Shown: piece by piece, positions 11,539 through 23,429 of the stretch
Position numbering within the stretch: the first letter of the stretch is position 1
How the letters are laid out: each line of letters opens with the position of its first letter
Assembly (NCBI RefSeq): GCF_002994745.2
Contig: NC_037094.1
Coordinates: 42,607,139 to 42,671,138 of the forward strand
Reading direction: 5' to 3'
DNA length: 64,000 nt
Source: Rosa chinensis
Lineage: Eukaryota > Streptophyta > Magnoliopsida > Rosales > Rosaceae
The notes under the pieces: model-generated
What the model was told of the DNA's origin: nothing
Databases searched by the model: none
What the model saw: only the letters and a program-made list of their open reading frames with translations
Program-made: the position numbers and the translations under genes

Positions 11539-12334
11539 CTAGGGATCTGTGTGATGGTGTGAAATTTGATTTTTTTTTAGAAGCGTCTTAAAGTACCCCA
11601 AGTACGCCGCTAACTGCTGGTCTTTGGCCTGGAAGCTGTCGTTGACCCGGTTAACGACTAGTTGGGAGTCGTTGAATATGTTGACGCTATCAGCCCCTAA
11701 GTCGATGGTAAGGAGTAAGCCTGTAATGAGCGCCTTATACTTCGCCATGTTGTTTGAGACTGTGAAATTGAACTTTAACGTGTATTCCACGTTTAGTCCC
11801 CCCGGTCCTGTCAAGATGACTCCAGCGCCGCAGGCCTTGGCGCAAGCAGAGCCGTCCACATGGAGGTCCAGTCTGACTGCTGTGGGGCTGGTTCTTCAGC
11901 AGTTACCATTTCTGTGCTGGCCTCTACCCTTGGGTTAGGTTCATCCTGATGTTCTGTGAGCTCAGTGATGAAATCTGCCACCACCTGGCCTTTCATGGCG
12001 GTCCTTGGGTCAATGGCCCACTTTTTAAGGCGCCCAGAGTGTTCAGGGGTCTGCATTACCTACCTTAGCAGTTGATTTGTTAAGACATGAATTGTGTGGG
12101 CCTGAAAGTACTGGCAGAGGCGTCTAGCAGCGACAATGAGTGCGAGGGCTAGCTGCTCCAGGGGGTATACCTTGTTTCTGCCCCATTGATGCCTCTGCCG
12201 GCGTAGAATACTGGGAGCTCTTCCTGACCCTCCCGTCGAACAATGGCGCAGCTTATCGCTGATAGGGATACCGCTACGTAAATGTACAGTACCTCACCTT
12301 GTATAGGAATGGAAAGAAGTGGGACTGCCGCCAA
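11539..12334 (-). pseudogene. Tat-lineage RNase H region with the extra archaeal-type RNase H
   Basis: 12334-12149 carries the first RNase H piece (LYIYVAVS, then ELPVFYAGRGINGAETRYTP). 12056-11810 is the linker typical of this lineage (HSGRLKKWAI, then GQVVADFI). 11859-11539 starts with MDGSACAKACGAGVILTGPG, an RNase H start of the second type, followed by NMAKYKALITGL and a stretch with DSQLVVNRVN. Two RNase H domains in tandem are diagnostic of the Tat clade of Ty3/gypsy. Stops at the joins show decay. Confidence 0.85.
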
Positions 12335-12376
12335 GTATTCTTTTAGGCTCTGGAATGCTGCCTCGTAGTCTGGGGT

Positions 12377-12981
12377 CTAGTCAATTTCTTTCTTGTGGGT
12401 CCTCTTCAGAACTTTGAAAAATGGGAGGCACCTGTCAGTGAGTCTGGAGATAAATCGAGATAGGGCGATTAGCTTTCCCTGTAGGCTCTGAACGTGCACC
12501 TTGTATTCTGGGGCTTTCATGTTGAGGATGGCCTGCACCTTGTCGGGGTTAGCCTCTATGCCCCGCTTGCTGATGATGTAGCCCATAAATTTGGTGGCGG
12601 TGACGCCGAAGAAACATTTTTCTGGGTTGAGGCGCATGCCATAGGCCAAGAGAATGACGAATATGATGTGGAGGTTCGCCACGTGTCTGCTGGCTTTGAT
12701 ACTCTTGACCAACATGTCGTCCACGTAGACCTCAATTATTTTGCCAAGGTGCTCCGCGAACATGGCGTTCATCAACCGCTGTTATGTTGCCCCAGCGTTC
12801 TTCAAACCGAAAGGCATGACATTGTAGCAGTATAGGCCCTTGTCGGTTGTGAAGGTGGTGCATTCTTGGTAGCTGGGGTGCATCTTGATCTGATTATAGC
12901 AGGAGAAGGCGTCCATCATGCTGAGCAGCTCGTGTCCAACGGTTGCATCGACCAGTTGATCAATGCAGGGTAGCGGGAATG
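12377..12981 (-). pseudogene. Tat-lineage gypsy reverse transcriptase, 5'-truncated
   Basis: It reads SFPLPCIDQLVDATVGHELL, then MDAFSCYNQI and YCYNVMPFGLKNAGAT; a TAA replaces the tyrosine expected in GATYQRL; it continues with EVYVDDMLVKS (the YVDD catalytic motif) and GYIISKRGIEANP. The sequence stops abruptly at 12981 in the second RT motif, where an LTR begins. Gag, protease and the first RT motif are absent from the window. Lineage assignment rests on YVDDMLVKS and the tandem RNase H downstream. Confidence 0.88.
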
Positions 12982-14227
12982 ACAAGACCCGTCCCGAATT
13001 TCACCCTGAAATCCGAGGTGGCCCTGTGGGGCCCACCTTAGGGATAGCTCTACCAAAAATTCGGCATAGTCACCCTTAAAATGGACTACTCAAAAACCTA
13101 TAAAACACACAAAAACACTTCTAGCAAACCAAACTTATACTCCTGGAGCCACCCTGCTCCCAATTACCAACAACACCACTTGCACAAAACACAAAACTCA
13201 ACAATACTAATCCCAAAGGTTATCAGAGCAATACTACTATACACAGGGATATAAAAAGAAGATTAAAGGATCAAGAGATCCTACACTGCGGAAGTAGTGA
13301 CAACTATGCCTCAAATGCCATGTACGCCCGACCTCCACTAATTCGCCTGTAAACTGGGCATTAGAAACCGAAAGGCCCAGGGGAAAGTAGACGAAAAGGT
13401 TAGCGTGAGTGGACAAAAATAAACAATTTTAAGGAAAAAGGATTTCATACTTTCCCACATTTATTCTCTTTAATAACCGATGCATGCAACAATTAGAAAA
13501 CACATTTAGCTTTAAATCCAAGAATTTCAAAACGGTAAACTAACTAGCCTCGCTGGTCACAACATTCGAAAAATAGATCGTAAAACCGAAATCTCTTTTC
13601 TCAAAAAGATAAGACCAGCCCTGTTGGCTATAGTGAAAATCGGACTAGCCCCGCTACTCAAGCAACGATAAGATATGGGGAAGGAGTATCACCATACGAA
13701 AGAAGGGAGCCTCCCAGGCTCGGGTCGGAGTGTCCCACACTCTGGAGCATCCCATGCTCTGCTCTACTCACCCACGAACACATAGTAAGTAGAGGCGAGC
13801 TTGCCGGTGCCCGGATTCCATCGTGGGGTGGCCGGAGGAGGAAGAAATCGGAGGAAGAAGAAATCGAGCCGAAGAAGAGAAAGGATCGGGGGAGATGAGA
13901 GAGAAAAGCTGGGTAAGTTTTCCAAAAATGGAAACTTACCATAGTAACTTGGCTATTTATAGAAACTTACCACATGAACAGTAACTTTAGTATTTCTCTT
14001 ATAACTTTCACATACGAACTCCGATTTTTACGTACCACATATGCACGCGCTCGGTTTAACGTCCTCTACAACTCTCATGAAGAACATTTTCTCAAATTTT
14101 GACCCAAACAAAAAGTCAACTTTTAGGGCCACTAAAAGTATCAAAACAGAGTAAAAAGTGAAAGTAATTGTCGTTTACCGTCCAAATGACTAGTAAACCG
14201 ATAGATTTAGGTTCGGGACGCAAAACA
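12980..14227 (-). mobile_element. LTR of a non-autonomous LTR element (family with TGACAGACCC / TTCGGGACG ends), full-length copy
   Basis: On the plus strand it begins TGACAAGACCCGTCCCGAAT and ends TTCGGGACGCAAAACA. Its last 280 bp match 22617-22899 with about five mismatches. CTATAAATAG at about 13957 on the minus strand is a good TATA box some 270 bp into the LTR, which supports minus orientation and agrees with the primer-binding site at 22594-22605. The same family, with start TGACAGACCCC, is inserted at 42868. It abuts Tat RT sequence on the left with no matching target duplication on the far side. Confidence 0.75.
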
Positions 14228-15054
14228 AACTTTAAGTACATATCAACTTCAAATGCCCACTCTTGTTCATCTCCCTACTCGTTACCATCCCATACTCAGG
14301 AAGACAAAACTATAAGTTGTGGTATCAAAATCAATTTCTTTTATTCCGAGTAAAACTATGCTAATACACCTTGGTTAAGTCAACGACCCAAATCGACAAT
14401 TTTAAAAAAAATTCTCATTCTACTTACAATTCTCATTTACTGTTATCACTTCCCACTTATCAACATCAGTGACCATAGCCACTTGAAAACACAGCCTCTA
14501 GACATAACAACCCAGAACATCTCATCAATTTTCTCTATTGTCTACCGGAGAGTGATGCGTACATGACGCTGACATAAGGTGTCCAGTTGGGATACATTCC
14601 AATGTGGATTCTCTATGAATGATTTCCAATATTGAGATTCACAAAGAATCTCCATCGAATTCCAGTAATATTCCTCATGTCGCTTACAGGGCCGATCGTA
14701 TCAAGTAACACATTCTCCAAAACTCAATTCAAGGTCAGAACCATCATTATTACTAATTTCAATTCTCCAAAACCGGATTCTGAAACAGTTATAATACTCA
14801 GAGACAGCCCAAAACAATGGTCGCTCATCTCTAACCATCGAGTACAAAATAAAACTCCGGTCTCGCACCTTAACCATGCCCCAACAACTTGTCAGCATCG
14901 AGGAAGGGATAACCATAACATTTCCTCGAATCATATTTCATAGTACAACTCGAATCTGTAGAGTAACCTTACTCTACCATTACCAGGGAAAAGTGCATAT
15001 GTAAGGAGACCAATACGTAGCGGAATCCCTAAGAGGTCGACGTACAAGAGGCAT
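14228..15054 (-). other. Internal region of the non-autonomous LTR element (left part)
   Basis: Between the LTR and the CACTA insertion I see no conserved coding domain on either strand. With 22421-22616 it gives an internal region of only about 1 kb, which is why I call the element non-autonomous. Confidence 0.5.
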
Positions 15055-15229
15055 AGCCACTATGCCAGAAAAGCAATCAGACGACAGAGGAGATCTGTCG
15101 TCTGATTAAAAAAATTTCTGTTGTCTAGTACGGTGCCGTCTCTTGGGGCATCAGACGACAGATTTCCTCTGTCGTCTTATTTATCAGACGACAGAAATTT
15201 GTTAGGTCTTCTGTTGTCTGATGAAATCG

Positions 15230-15830
15230 AGATATGAGGCTAGTGAATTCAAACGACAGATAAATGTCGTGTGAACTAGAAACAAATAACAGTTCCTTAT
15301 AATTTATGTGGTATGAATGGACTTATAATAACAGTTAAGTGTTATTTTATTCCAGTTCAATAACAGTTAACTGTGATTCTTATTCAGTTTAAAATACAAT
15401 TATCTATCGTCTTTAGTCGCCTACGATAACATTTATATGTTGTTTTATATGCATTATAGTCACAGATAAGTGTACATTGAACTATGTTAATACTACATTT
15501 ATTTACCGTTTGAGTTTAGTCACAGATGACAGTTAAATGACGTTTAAAGGGAATACAAATAACAGTTGTCTGTGGTTTTTATTAACTTATAGTAATAGTT
15601 ATTTGTTGTGGCATATAACTTGGAATTACAATTAAGTGTGGTTTAAAAGTTGTTAAGGTTACATTTATCTATTGTTGTGGTTTATACTCTACAACAATTA
15701 ACTGAAGGTTGAAGAGCACAGACAGGACAATTATTTGTTGCTTGAAGCTAATTTGAGCGACAGTTAAATGTTGTTTCATTTTCGACTCTGTCTTTGTTTT
15801 GACATGAAGACGACAATTATCTGTTGTTTG
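15230..15830. repeat. Subterminal degenerate palindromic repeats of the CACTA element
   Basis: About fifteen copies of a short degenerate unit, roughly ACAGTTAAxTGTxGTTT, recur every 30-50 bp (for example aataacagttaagtgttat and gacagttaaatgttgttt). Each unit is itself partly palindromic. They continue inward from the CAGACGACAGA repeats and are probably binding sites for the transposase, as in Spm subterminal regions. Confidence 0.75.
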
Positions 15831-16259
15831 AGTGTCCAAATATGAACACATTTTTTCTTGTTTCTGTTGTTCTTTGACGCGTCCAACAACATCATTTTGT
15901 TGTTGCTTTCTATTCCAGATGTCATACTTGTATCCTTGTTGTGCCATAATCATGTACATCTGGGAACAACACAATGCATTCATCAAATATGAAATCCATT
16001 CACAAAAATACCAATATTTGATCAATCTGTTCCTGCAGCTATACATACATCCATCATGGAGCTAAACTTAATAAACATCAGTTCAATAACCCATAGCAGT
16101 TGGCATGATCAACAAATGTAACCCAAAAAACATTGATATCTCATACTACTGATCATAAACTGTACTTGCAGGCCAAAAATAGATACTTAGACCAACTGCA
16201 TAACTAGTTAATATGGGTTATAGATGATGCGTGTCCAAAATTAGAATCTTCTTGACACA

Positions 16260-16918
16260 CTAGCTTTGTTGAAATTGGCTGACATACTTTGCCCACTCGG
16301 CCCGGACCTGATCAATGTCTTTTTGTGTGTAGAAGTGATTTGCTTTCCTTTCCCACTGCAAGTATTAATAAAAAAAATACAAGTTAATGTGAATGGATAT
16401 GTTTCACAACAGTAATCAGAATTGGAAGGAGTTGATATTTATATATATATATATACTAGAAATACTACCCTCGCTTTGCTGCGGAATTTGTTCTTGTGAG
16501 TAAATTAGAAAAATAACATACAAAAGGAAAATCATCACATTTCATTCAAATAGTGAAAACAGTTTTCATACATCTTAGATTTTAGCTGCAGTCTATTCGA
16601 AAGGAGATGATGCAAACATGCTAGCTTTGGCATATGATACCAACAGATCGAGAGAGAAAGAAATTGGTAAATAGGTAGCAAGTAAAAGAAGCGAAAATTA
16701 ACAAAGTTTATATGCACACTCATAGTCAACAGCTTTAAGCACTTCATACATTGCTGTCTTTATTTATCACAAATAATCCTAAAGATACAACAAAAACTCT
16801 GGAGGCATGCTTTTAATTTGACCAAGTAAAAGTTATTATCAATTACCTGAAATAACTTGGGCAAAATCCATCCACTTTCAAGGTCAATCTCCAATATCTT
16901 CATGACCTCCATAACCTG
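16260..16918 (-). pseudogene. C-terminal exons of a CACTA-type Ulp1-like protease
   Basis: The last exon (16355-16260) follows a TTGCAG acceptor and reads WERKANHFYTQKDIDQVRAE, then WAKYVSQF and a TAG. The pattern YTxxDIDxVRxEWAxYV is the usual C-terminus of the Ulp1-like cysteine protease genes carried by plant CACTA and MULE elements. An upstream exon at about 16918-16846 reads MEVMKILEIDLESGWILPKL. The catalytic His-Asp-Cys part was not found, so only the tail is left. It belongs to the same minus-strand exon series as the captured pieces upstream. Confidence 0.55.
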
Positions 16919-17545
16919 TCAGAGAGAGACTTATAAGATACTTTGGAAAACAATAATGGAACATAAAGAGATTAATAGATTTGTTAAATGGTGAGAAGTA
17001 GAGACTGAAACCAGAGACCTAATAACAAACTCTACTGCATGTTTTATGAATTAAAAGAAAGAAAAAAATTAAAACTTCATCATTATAGTATACTAAAGAG
17101 CAGTTCATGAATCAAAAACGTATGTCATTATGAAAAACACATACCAGTATGATCATAAAACCAAAAAAAAAAAAATCAAAAGCTTGAAACTCAGATTAAG
17201 GAAACATTAAAATCAAATAAAAAAGATACAAAGATGAAATCAATGTTTAAAAACAGAGTAACACCTTTGAAAAGCAAACAATTATCCACATTATACATGA
17301 AAATCATCAGAGAAAAGCTATCACTTGGAAGAGCAAAAGTTATTACCTTTAATTAAAGAAAAGTTAACAATCATTTGCTTGTAGAACCATTCTAATACTA
17401 TTCTGACATATCACCAATACACCAAATTCACCTTCCAATATACCAAGCCATTACGTTCTTTAACCATGTTTCAAAAAGAAAAATTACAGTGTTGAAACAT
17501 TGATTTCTTATTCCTTAAGAAGCTAAAATGTAAGAATGTACATAC

Positions 17546-18214
17546 ATATAAGGATTGGAACTTCCAGTGCGGTTTCTCATCCTTGATGCCAATAAATCAG
17601 CCATCTGCTCTATCTCGGGAAGAAATTTAAGAGCGTGATAGTTCACCCCGCACCTCAGCCTGTTGATTTCTTGAGGAACATTGACATACCTGAAACAAAA
17701 ATGGCATGATATTGTAAGGTTAAATATAGTTGAGTCATTCCCTAATAGCTTAAGCTTATATCTGGAAAAAATATTACAGCTTTACCAAATCAAAAATCAG
17801 ATTTCATAATAGAAAAGCAGCATGTAAATCTTTTTTTTCTTTGAACCAAAATGCAGCTACAATAATACAAATAGATACTTTAGAAGAGATTAATAAATAC
17901 TGTCACTATAATTTACTGAGATTTAAAGAGTGTTATTTAGGACTTCTATTTGCACAGAAGAAGTACAATGTAATGACAATTACAGATCATTATAGAGAGC
18001 TGCAAAACTAACTATAGAAGTAAAAAAGAAAAATGTACAAGATCAATCCTCAATCATCTATATTTAATGAAAAAACTATACAAGAGCTGCAAGTCATGCA
18101 TTGAGATACGATGTTAAGAAAAACTTACTTGTAATTGCCTGACGATATGCCTGAACTACGACCTTGCTGGAATACCAGACCCTTCACAATGAAGTTAGCA
18201 ACAATCTCAGCGAC
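17546..18214 (-). pseudogene. Captured O-fucosyltransferase-like exon plus an unidentified exon
   Basis: Exon 17689-17546 (after a TTTCAG acceptor, before a GTATGT donor) reads YVNVPQEINRLRCGVNYHAL, then KFLPEIEQMADLLASRM and RNRTGSSNPYM. The RLRCxVNYHALxFxPxI pattern is that of plant O-fucosyltransferase-family (GT65-type) proteins, with the usual arginine after RLRC replaced by glycine. The exon upstream (18214-18129, acceptor CAG, donor GTAAGT) reads VAEIVANFIVKGLVFQQGRS and joins it in phase, but I do not recognise it. No start or complete catalytic region is present, and it lies inside a CACTA element, so this is host-gene sequence captured with introns. Confidence 0.6.
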
Positions 18215-18689
18215 CTGTACAGATGTATCAAAACATTAGAGAAGCCACACAATGTAATTATCAAAGATAAAAGAAATATTAACATCATTTAATAATTGCA
18301 TTAGGCGGCCAGAGACATGTAGTTGTCCAAGGTGTTTTCGATCAGATTGCTAGCTAGTAAACTCTTTGGAACATTGACTAAAGTTAATGAATGTTGTTTT
18401 ATTATCTGTAGCTACATGATTGCTTTATGCAAGTAAAAGATTACAGAGAAAGACTTAAAAGAAGTGAAGATAAACTTTGGGTTGGTGATTTTGTTCCTCT
18501 TGAGATTAATGTACAGGAAAAGATCAATTTGAGAGGGGAAAAAAAAAGGTATCATTTTAGAAAATGTAATGGTGAAGAATAATAATATATATATTTTTTT
18601 GTCTATCCACAAGCTGAAGTCAAAACTATCTAGAATTTTGGTCAACTTCTTTTGAACCGGCCAGTTTTGAGTATCAAGTTCTTTTGTAC

Positions 18690-18876
18690 CTTAAAATGAA
18701 CGCGGAGATCGCTGCCTCTGGCTTTGCAGGCTGATTCATCATTGCAAAACAATAAAAACCATTAGATTTTCAAAAACACTCAAACTCATACTAATAAGCC
18801 CACGAAACAAACACATTGGTTAAACTACAAATTACTTACACTTGGTATTGTTGTCCGGCTCTTGCAAATACTTCAC
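18690..18876 (-). pseudogene. RPL17: Captured 5' exons of ribosomal protein L17 (uL22)
   Basis: Exon 18876-18840 (CAG acceptor, GTAAGT donor) reads VKYLQEPDNNTK plus one base. Exon 18730-18690 (AATCAG acceptor, GT donor) supplies the rest of a serine codon and CKARGSDLRVHFK. Joined in phase they give the N-terminus of eukaryotic ribosomal protein L17, VKYSxEPDNPTKSCKARGSD family sequence, with SR to LQ and P to N changes. Only about 26 codons remain; the initiator ATG and the rest of the protein are missing. Intact splice sites show that the piece came from genomic DNA, not from a processed mRNA. Confidence 0.8.
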
Positions 18877-21800
18877 CTGCAAAAAACCCAGTAACCCAAT
18901 CTCATAAGAATTTGAATCCACCAACACAAAACCACATATTCAATGACCCATACATTTTGATTTCGGACTAAAAACATATAAAACATGCTTCATTTTCACT
19001 GCTTCTGAAACCCAGAAAACCAAAACTATCTAGAATTTTGGTCAACTTCTGAGTCAAAGAAGCTATCAAATTCCTGTTTCAGTAATAGAACAACTAGAGT
19101 TTATATTTGGTCATTTGGATGCCTAAAACACAAACATGCTATCAGATTGGTATCAATTATGCTATCCTAATTATGCTATCAGATTCACAGCAAAACACAA
19201 GCATCCTATCCTAATTGCAAACAACATTAAATCCTAATTGCAATTATATCATTTTGAGTCTTTTGATTGTCTGCAATTATACCATCAACATCAAATGCAA
19301 ATCCGAAATCGAACCCATTACCCATTACCCATTTCAAGTTTTCAACTATACCATTATGGCATTACCTTAGTTAAAAACCAACAAGAATACAAGATCAAAT
19401 GGAAATCGATTATTTACTGATTGAAAATTGATTATTTACAAGAATACAAGATTAGAAATCGATTATTTACAGATCAAGAGGTAAAGATGCATATAAAGAG
19501 CTAAACTTTAATTAGCCACAGTTTTGCTGCAATTGAACACTATGTGTTGATTTTTAGAATGGTTAAATACTGAAGCACAATAATTAACATCATAAGGCGT
19601 CTCTCAAAGTTCAACATGATTAGATCAGTTACTGACAAAAATTGTTCAGTCACTTTACCACTAGTGACTACCTATTTTTGGTTTAAAATTTTCCAGCCAT
19701 GCTATGTGAATTTCTTTATAAATTAGTGTCGTTACTATGTATGGCCTTTTGGTTGCTGTTAATCAGTTGTTATCAAAGATTGGACCTTGTTGACTTAGAT
19801 CTTAATTGTGATTCCCAATTACTTTGATGACATTGATTGCATCATTGTTCACTTCAAGCTTCCTGAAGTTTTCCCCAACTTCAAAACAAAGTCCTATTAA
19901 CTGTGTTAAGGGCTTAGTTGGTTAAAACTGAGAGAAAGCTGAATACAAATTTATGGTAACAAATTTTGAAGACCCTGTAATTCATGTTCCTACCTAATAC
20001 TATCAGTGAATCAAAAGAAATTAAAAAAGCTAGAAAAATGTCAAAATCGGACCCAAAATTACTTAATGATTATGATTGATCTAGAAAAATGACAAATAGA
20101 GCAATGTTCTAACTTGTTTTCAAATTATAATTTGCTTATCACAGAACTCCTTTGATCAAAAACCAAATAGTCCAAGGCATACAACAGAACCTACATTAGA
20201 AAAGAATCATATTTTAACAGACATAGATCAGACTAAAAACCAGATCTTTTTTTTATTTTCTTTAGTTTAGTTTTTGTATCTAACAGTACCAAAAGAGTTT
20301 GGTTCTTTGAACTATTCAAAAAGTAGAGGAAGGCTACAAAATCAGACTAAATTTCATATATAAATGATTGAATAATATGATAATTGAATCCCCTCATGTA
20401 TTTGATTTGATTTTGTTCTTACTCTAAACATTTAATTAAGAAAACAAAAAAACAACAGAGGCTTTTGCTTTGAGATGTAATAAAAGTTCGGAAATTAAGT
20501 TCTATCAAGGGAAAAACATTCATTTTGTTATAATCAATGTTATCAATCAAAATCGTAATATCTACCTTTTACAAAGCAAACAAAGATTGATTTGTTCTGT
20601 TGTCCTGTATCTCAGTGGTTGGAGTTTTACAAACCCTGGAAAATGAAGAAAACTAATTGATCAGTCACTGTTAAGAAGATAATAATTGACAATGAATGTA
20701 CTATACTTTGAGGCTGGATAATAGATCACTATATGTTGACAGAGGCTTCCCCAAGATGATGGATTAGCCGTTTTCTTATTCAAGTAATAGGATTTTGGTT
20801 CATTACCTGTGGTAGCATATAGTAAGTTGTAATGCATTTTCTTACAAAGTTGAGCCAAGGTTGTGAAAAATGGTAGAAAAGGTTGGTGAAGTTTGAAGCG
20901 TCAAAGCATAAGGACCTTAGAGATATCATCGGATGATGAATACATAATGAAATAACAAAAGCATCAATGAATAGGCAAAGATAATGAAAAGGTAGCAAGA
21001 GATTAGTTTGCATCGTGATTCCTGACATATAGATCTTATTGTTTCAAAGCAAATAGAATCCATTTATGTTAACCAAAGAAAGAGGTTTAGTATATGTGCT
21101 TTATTTATATATATATATAGAATCTATTTCCTACATTTCTATAGTACTTCAATTCCTGTCAAACATTAATTTGACATAGCGAGCTCATCGCTCAATCTCC
21201 TTGTTTCCAAGTCATTCCAACTCAATAGAAGAAACTCTCATCGAGCTTATTTGCTTTCTATTTTCCTCCGATTTAAAGAATAGAAGATTCATCAATAATC
21301 AGAAGACAAAACTTAAATACCTGATTCACAGCAGCACAACCAAGTAAAACCAACTAACAACACCAAAAGAACAACCCAAATACTCCTTTGCATAAAACCT
21401 ACACAATAAGAACAAAATAATCATCACCATTCAAAGAACAAAACACCCAAACATCTATAAAAACTGACAATCCAAACCTCAACAAAAACCACCCACTGAA
21501 AACCACAAAACCATACCCAAACACATAGAAACCAAAATCATTACCTCAACAAAACATAAAAACCAAGATCAATTGAAACCCAACCACAACAAAATCCACC
21601 GATTCAAAACCACAAAACTACAAGCATCAATAAAACATCACCTCCGATGAAAAACCTCTTCTCCTCCGATGCTTTTCTCTTATCTATAGATTTGGCACGG
21701 TAAACATCTAAAAGTCATGGAACTTCTGGAAGGGTCAGTGGAGGCTAAAAATAGAGAAAGTACACGGGTGGGTTACGATTCTGTGCTCTACGGGTTTCTA

Positions 21801-22010
21801 AACTTTCTGTGGCAACCCGAAAAGAGATGTGTCGCTGCCCGTCATGCAACTGCCGTCAATCATCGATTCGTCAAGGAGATTAGGAGAGAAATCTGGGTGA
21901 GAGAGGACTGGGTTTCAGAAATTAGATTTGATTTGAGAGAGGGCCGATTTTTGAGAGGTATAGAGTTTCTGGTTGGCGCAAGAGAGTTTTAGACAGAGAG
22001 GGGGAATGAA
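18877..22010. other. CACTA interior without recognisable genes
   Basis: This is long AT-rich sequence on both strands. 21640-22010 has higher GC and a CT-rich minus strand and could be a promoter and leader for the minus-strand exon series, followed on that strand by about 2.7 kb of intron-like sequence. I find no transposase motif. One short repeat is visible: AAAACTATCTAGAATTTTGG occurs at 18621 and 19022. Confidence 0.5.
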
Positions 22011-22420
22011 AAACACGAAGCTGCTAGGTTTTGTGTTATGTCAAAATAGATCGACTTCAAATAAAAAAAGTCAAACACTCCTTATTCAAACAACAGAATT
22101 TCTTAGCTCTGTTGTCTGAATAGTTTTACATTCACTGGTCACCGATAGGGTTTGGGCAATTAGGAGGGAAAATAATTAATCTTGTTGGAGGGAAATCTAA
22201 ACCTTTTGCTAAAAAAATTTTCATCTTTTCAGACGACATTTAAGTGTCGTCTGAGTCTGACCATATCTTCAAAATGAAACAAGCATGGTTTCTCATTGTA
22301 TTCAGACAACACATTTAATTTATGTGTCGTCTGAGTTTAGTCTAAAACACTCAGACGACAGAAAATGAATATTCTGTCGTCTGAACTCTGTTGTCTGATA
22401 GCTTTTTTGGCATAGTGAGC

Positions 22421-22616
22421 ACCAGAAGAAAACCAACTAGCTTTGTACCTTACACACTTGAGGAATACCACAGCACCGAAGAGTACATGATGGGGAACCG
22501 CTGCAGTCGGGCCATCACTCGAGAGGTACTGGGCAACACCAAGCATATAAGGTAACATAATAGAAATGAGTCTACAGAACCTAACAACCTAATGCTCTGA
22601 TACCAGAGCTAGCCAC
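22421..22616 (-). other. Internal region of the non-autonomous LTR element (right part) with primer-binding site
   Basis: This stretch joins the CACTA right flank to the truncated LTR. On the minus strand TGGTATCAGAGC (22605-22594) is the standard plant primer-binding site complementary to the initiator methionine tRNA. It fixes the element's orientation as minus and shows that the LTR at 22617-22899 is the 5' one. Confidence 0.75.
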
Positions 22617-22899
22617 AGTAACTTGGCTATTTATAGAAACTTACCACATGAACAGTAACTTTAGTATTTCTCTTATAACTGTCACATACAAACTCCGATT
22701 TTTACGTACCACATATGCACGCGCTCGGTTTAACGTCCTCTACAACTTTCATGAAGAACATTTTCTCAAATTTTGACCCGAACAAAAAGTCAACTTTTAG
22801 GGCCACTAAAAGTATCGAAACAGAGTAAAAAGTGAAAGTAATTGTCGTTTACCGTCCAAATGACTAGTAAACCGATAGATTTAGGTTCGGGACGTAACA
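22617..22899 (-). mobile_element. Truncated 5' LTR of the non-autonomous LTR element
   Basis: It matches positions 13943-14227 almost base for base, and on the minus strand starts TGTTACGTCCCGAAC. It stops at AAGTTACT, just downstream of the TATA box, and jumps straight to the primer-binding site. About 960 bp of LTR present in the other copy are missing here. Its outer flank is Athila RT sequence, not the Tat sequence next to the other LTR. Confidence 0.8.
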
Positions 22900-22904
22900 C
22901 AAGA

Positions 22905-23377
22905 TTGGTTTCTTAACATCCTTTGAGCACTAGAGCTAAATGAAGCAAACAATCATCAAAAGAAGAACCAAAAACAGAGAAGTCGTCCATAAATACCTCA
23001 ATAAATCGCTCCACCATGTCGGAGAAAATACTCATTATACACCATTGGAAGGTAGCCAATGCATTACACAATCCAAAAGGCATTCTCCGGTAAGCGAAAG
23101 TACCAAAAGGGCAAATAAATGTAGTCTCTTCTTGGTCCTCCGGTGCAATAAGAATTTGATTATACCCTGAATAGCCGTCAAGGAAACAATAATAACTATG
23201 ACCCACCAAACGCTCAAGCATCTGATCAATGAAAGGTAATGGAAAGTGGTCTTTGCGTGTGGCAGTGTTGAGCTTTCGGTAATCAATACATACTCTCCAA
23301 CCCGTAGTCATCCTTGTAGGCACTAATTCATCTTTTTCATTCTTCACAACAGTTATTCTTGACTTCTTAGGCACCAC
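22905..23377 (-). pseudogene. Athila-type gypsy reverse transcriptase, 3'-truncated
   Basis: It reads MVPKKSRITVVKNEKDELVP, then TGWRVCIDYRKLNTATRKDH, FPLPFIDQMLERL, then CPFGTFAYRRMPFGLCNA and EVFMDDFSVFG (the FMDD catalytic motif). These are typical of the Athila lineage. After the leucine-rich LVLKGC a TAA interrupts the frame; the sequence then reads ETNLV and ends where the LTR begins at 22899. RNase H and integrase are missing from the window. Confidence 0.88.
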
Positions 23378-23429
23378 TTGAACTGGACTAACCCATTGGC
23401 TGTCTGAAATTGGATATATAACTCCAACA

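Larger units (their letters stand above)
15058..22417. mobile_element. CACTA (En/Spm) transposon, 7.36 kb, non-autonomous
   Basis: The ends are CACTATGCCAGAAAAGC and, as reverse complement of the right end, CACTATGCCAAAAAAGC. They are flanked by the 3-bp target duplication AGC (15055-15057 and 22418-22420), exactly as expected for CACTA elements. Subterminal CAGACGACAGA repeats occur in both orientations at 15079-15260 and 22230-22400. The interior is AT-rich and carries minus-strand exons (16260-18876), but no TNP2-type transposase. It is inserted in the internal region of the LTR element. It would depend on a transposase made elsewhere. Confidence 0.93.

Noticed and set aside
20661..21028. 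Open frames on the minus strand in the CACTA interior
   Set aside because: AT-rich, overlapping, without motifs or splice support.
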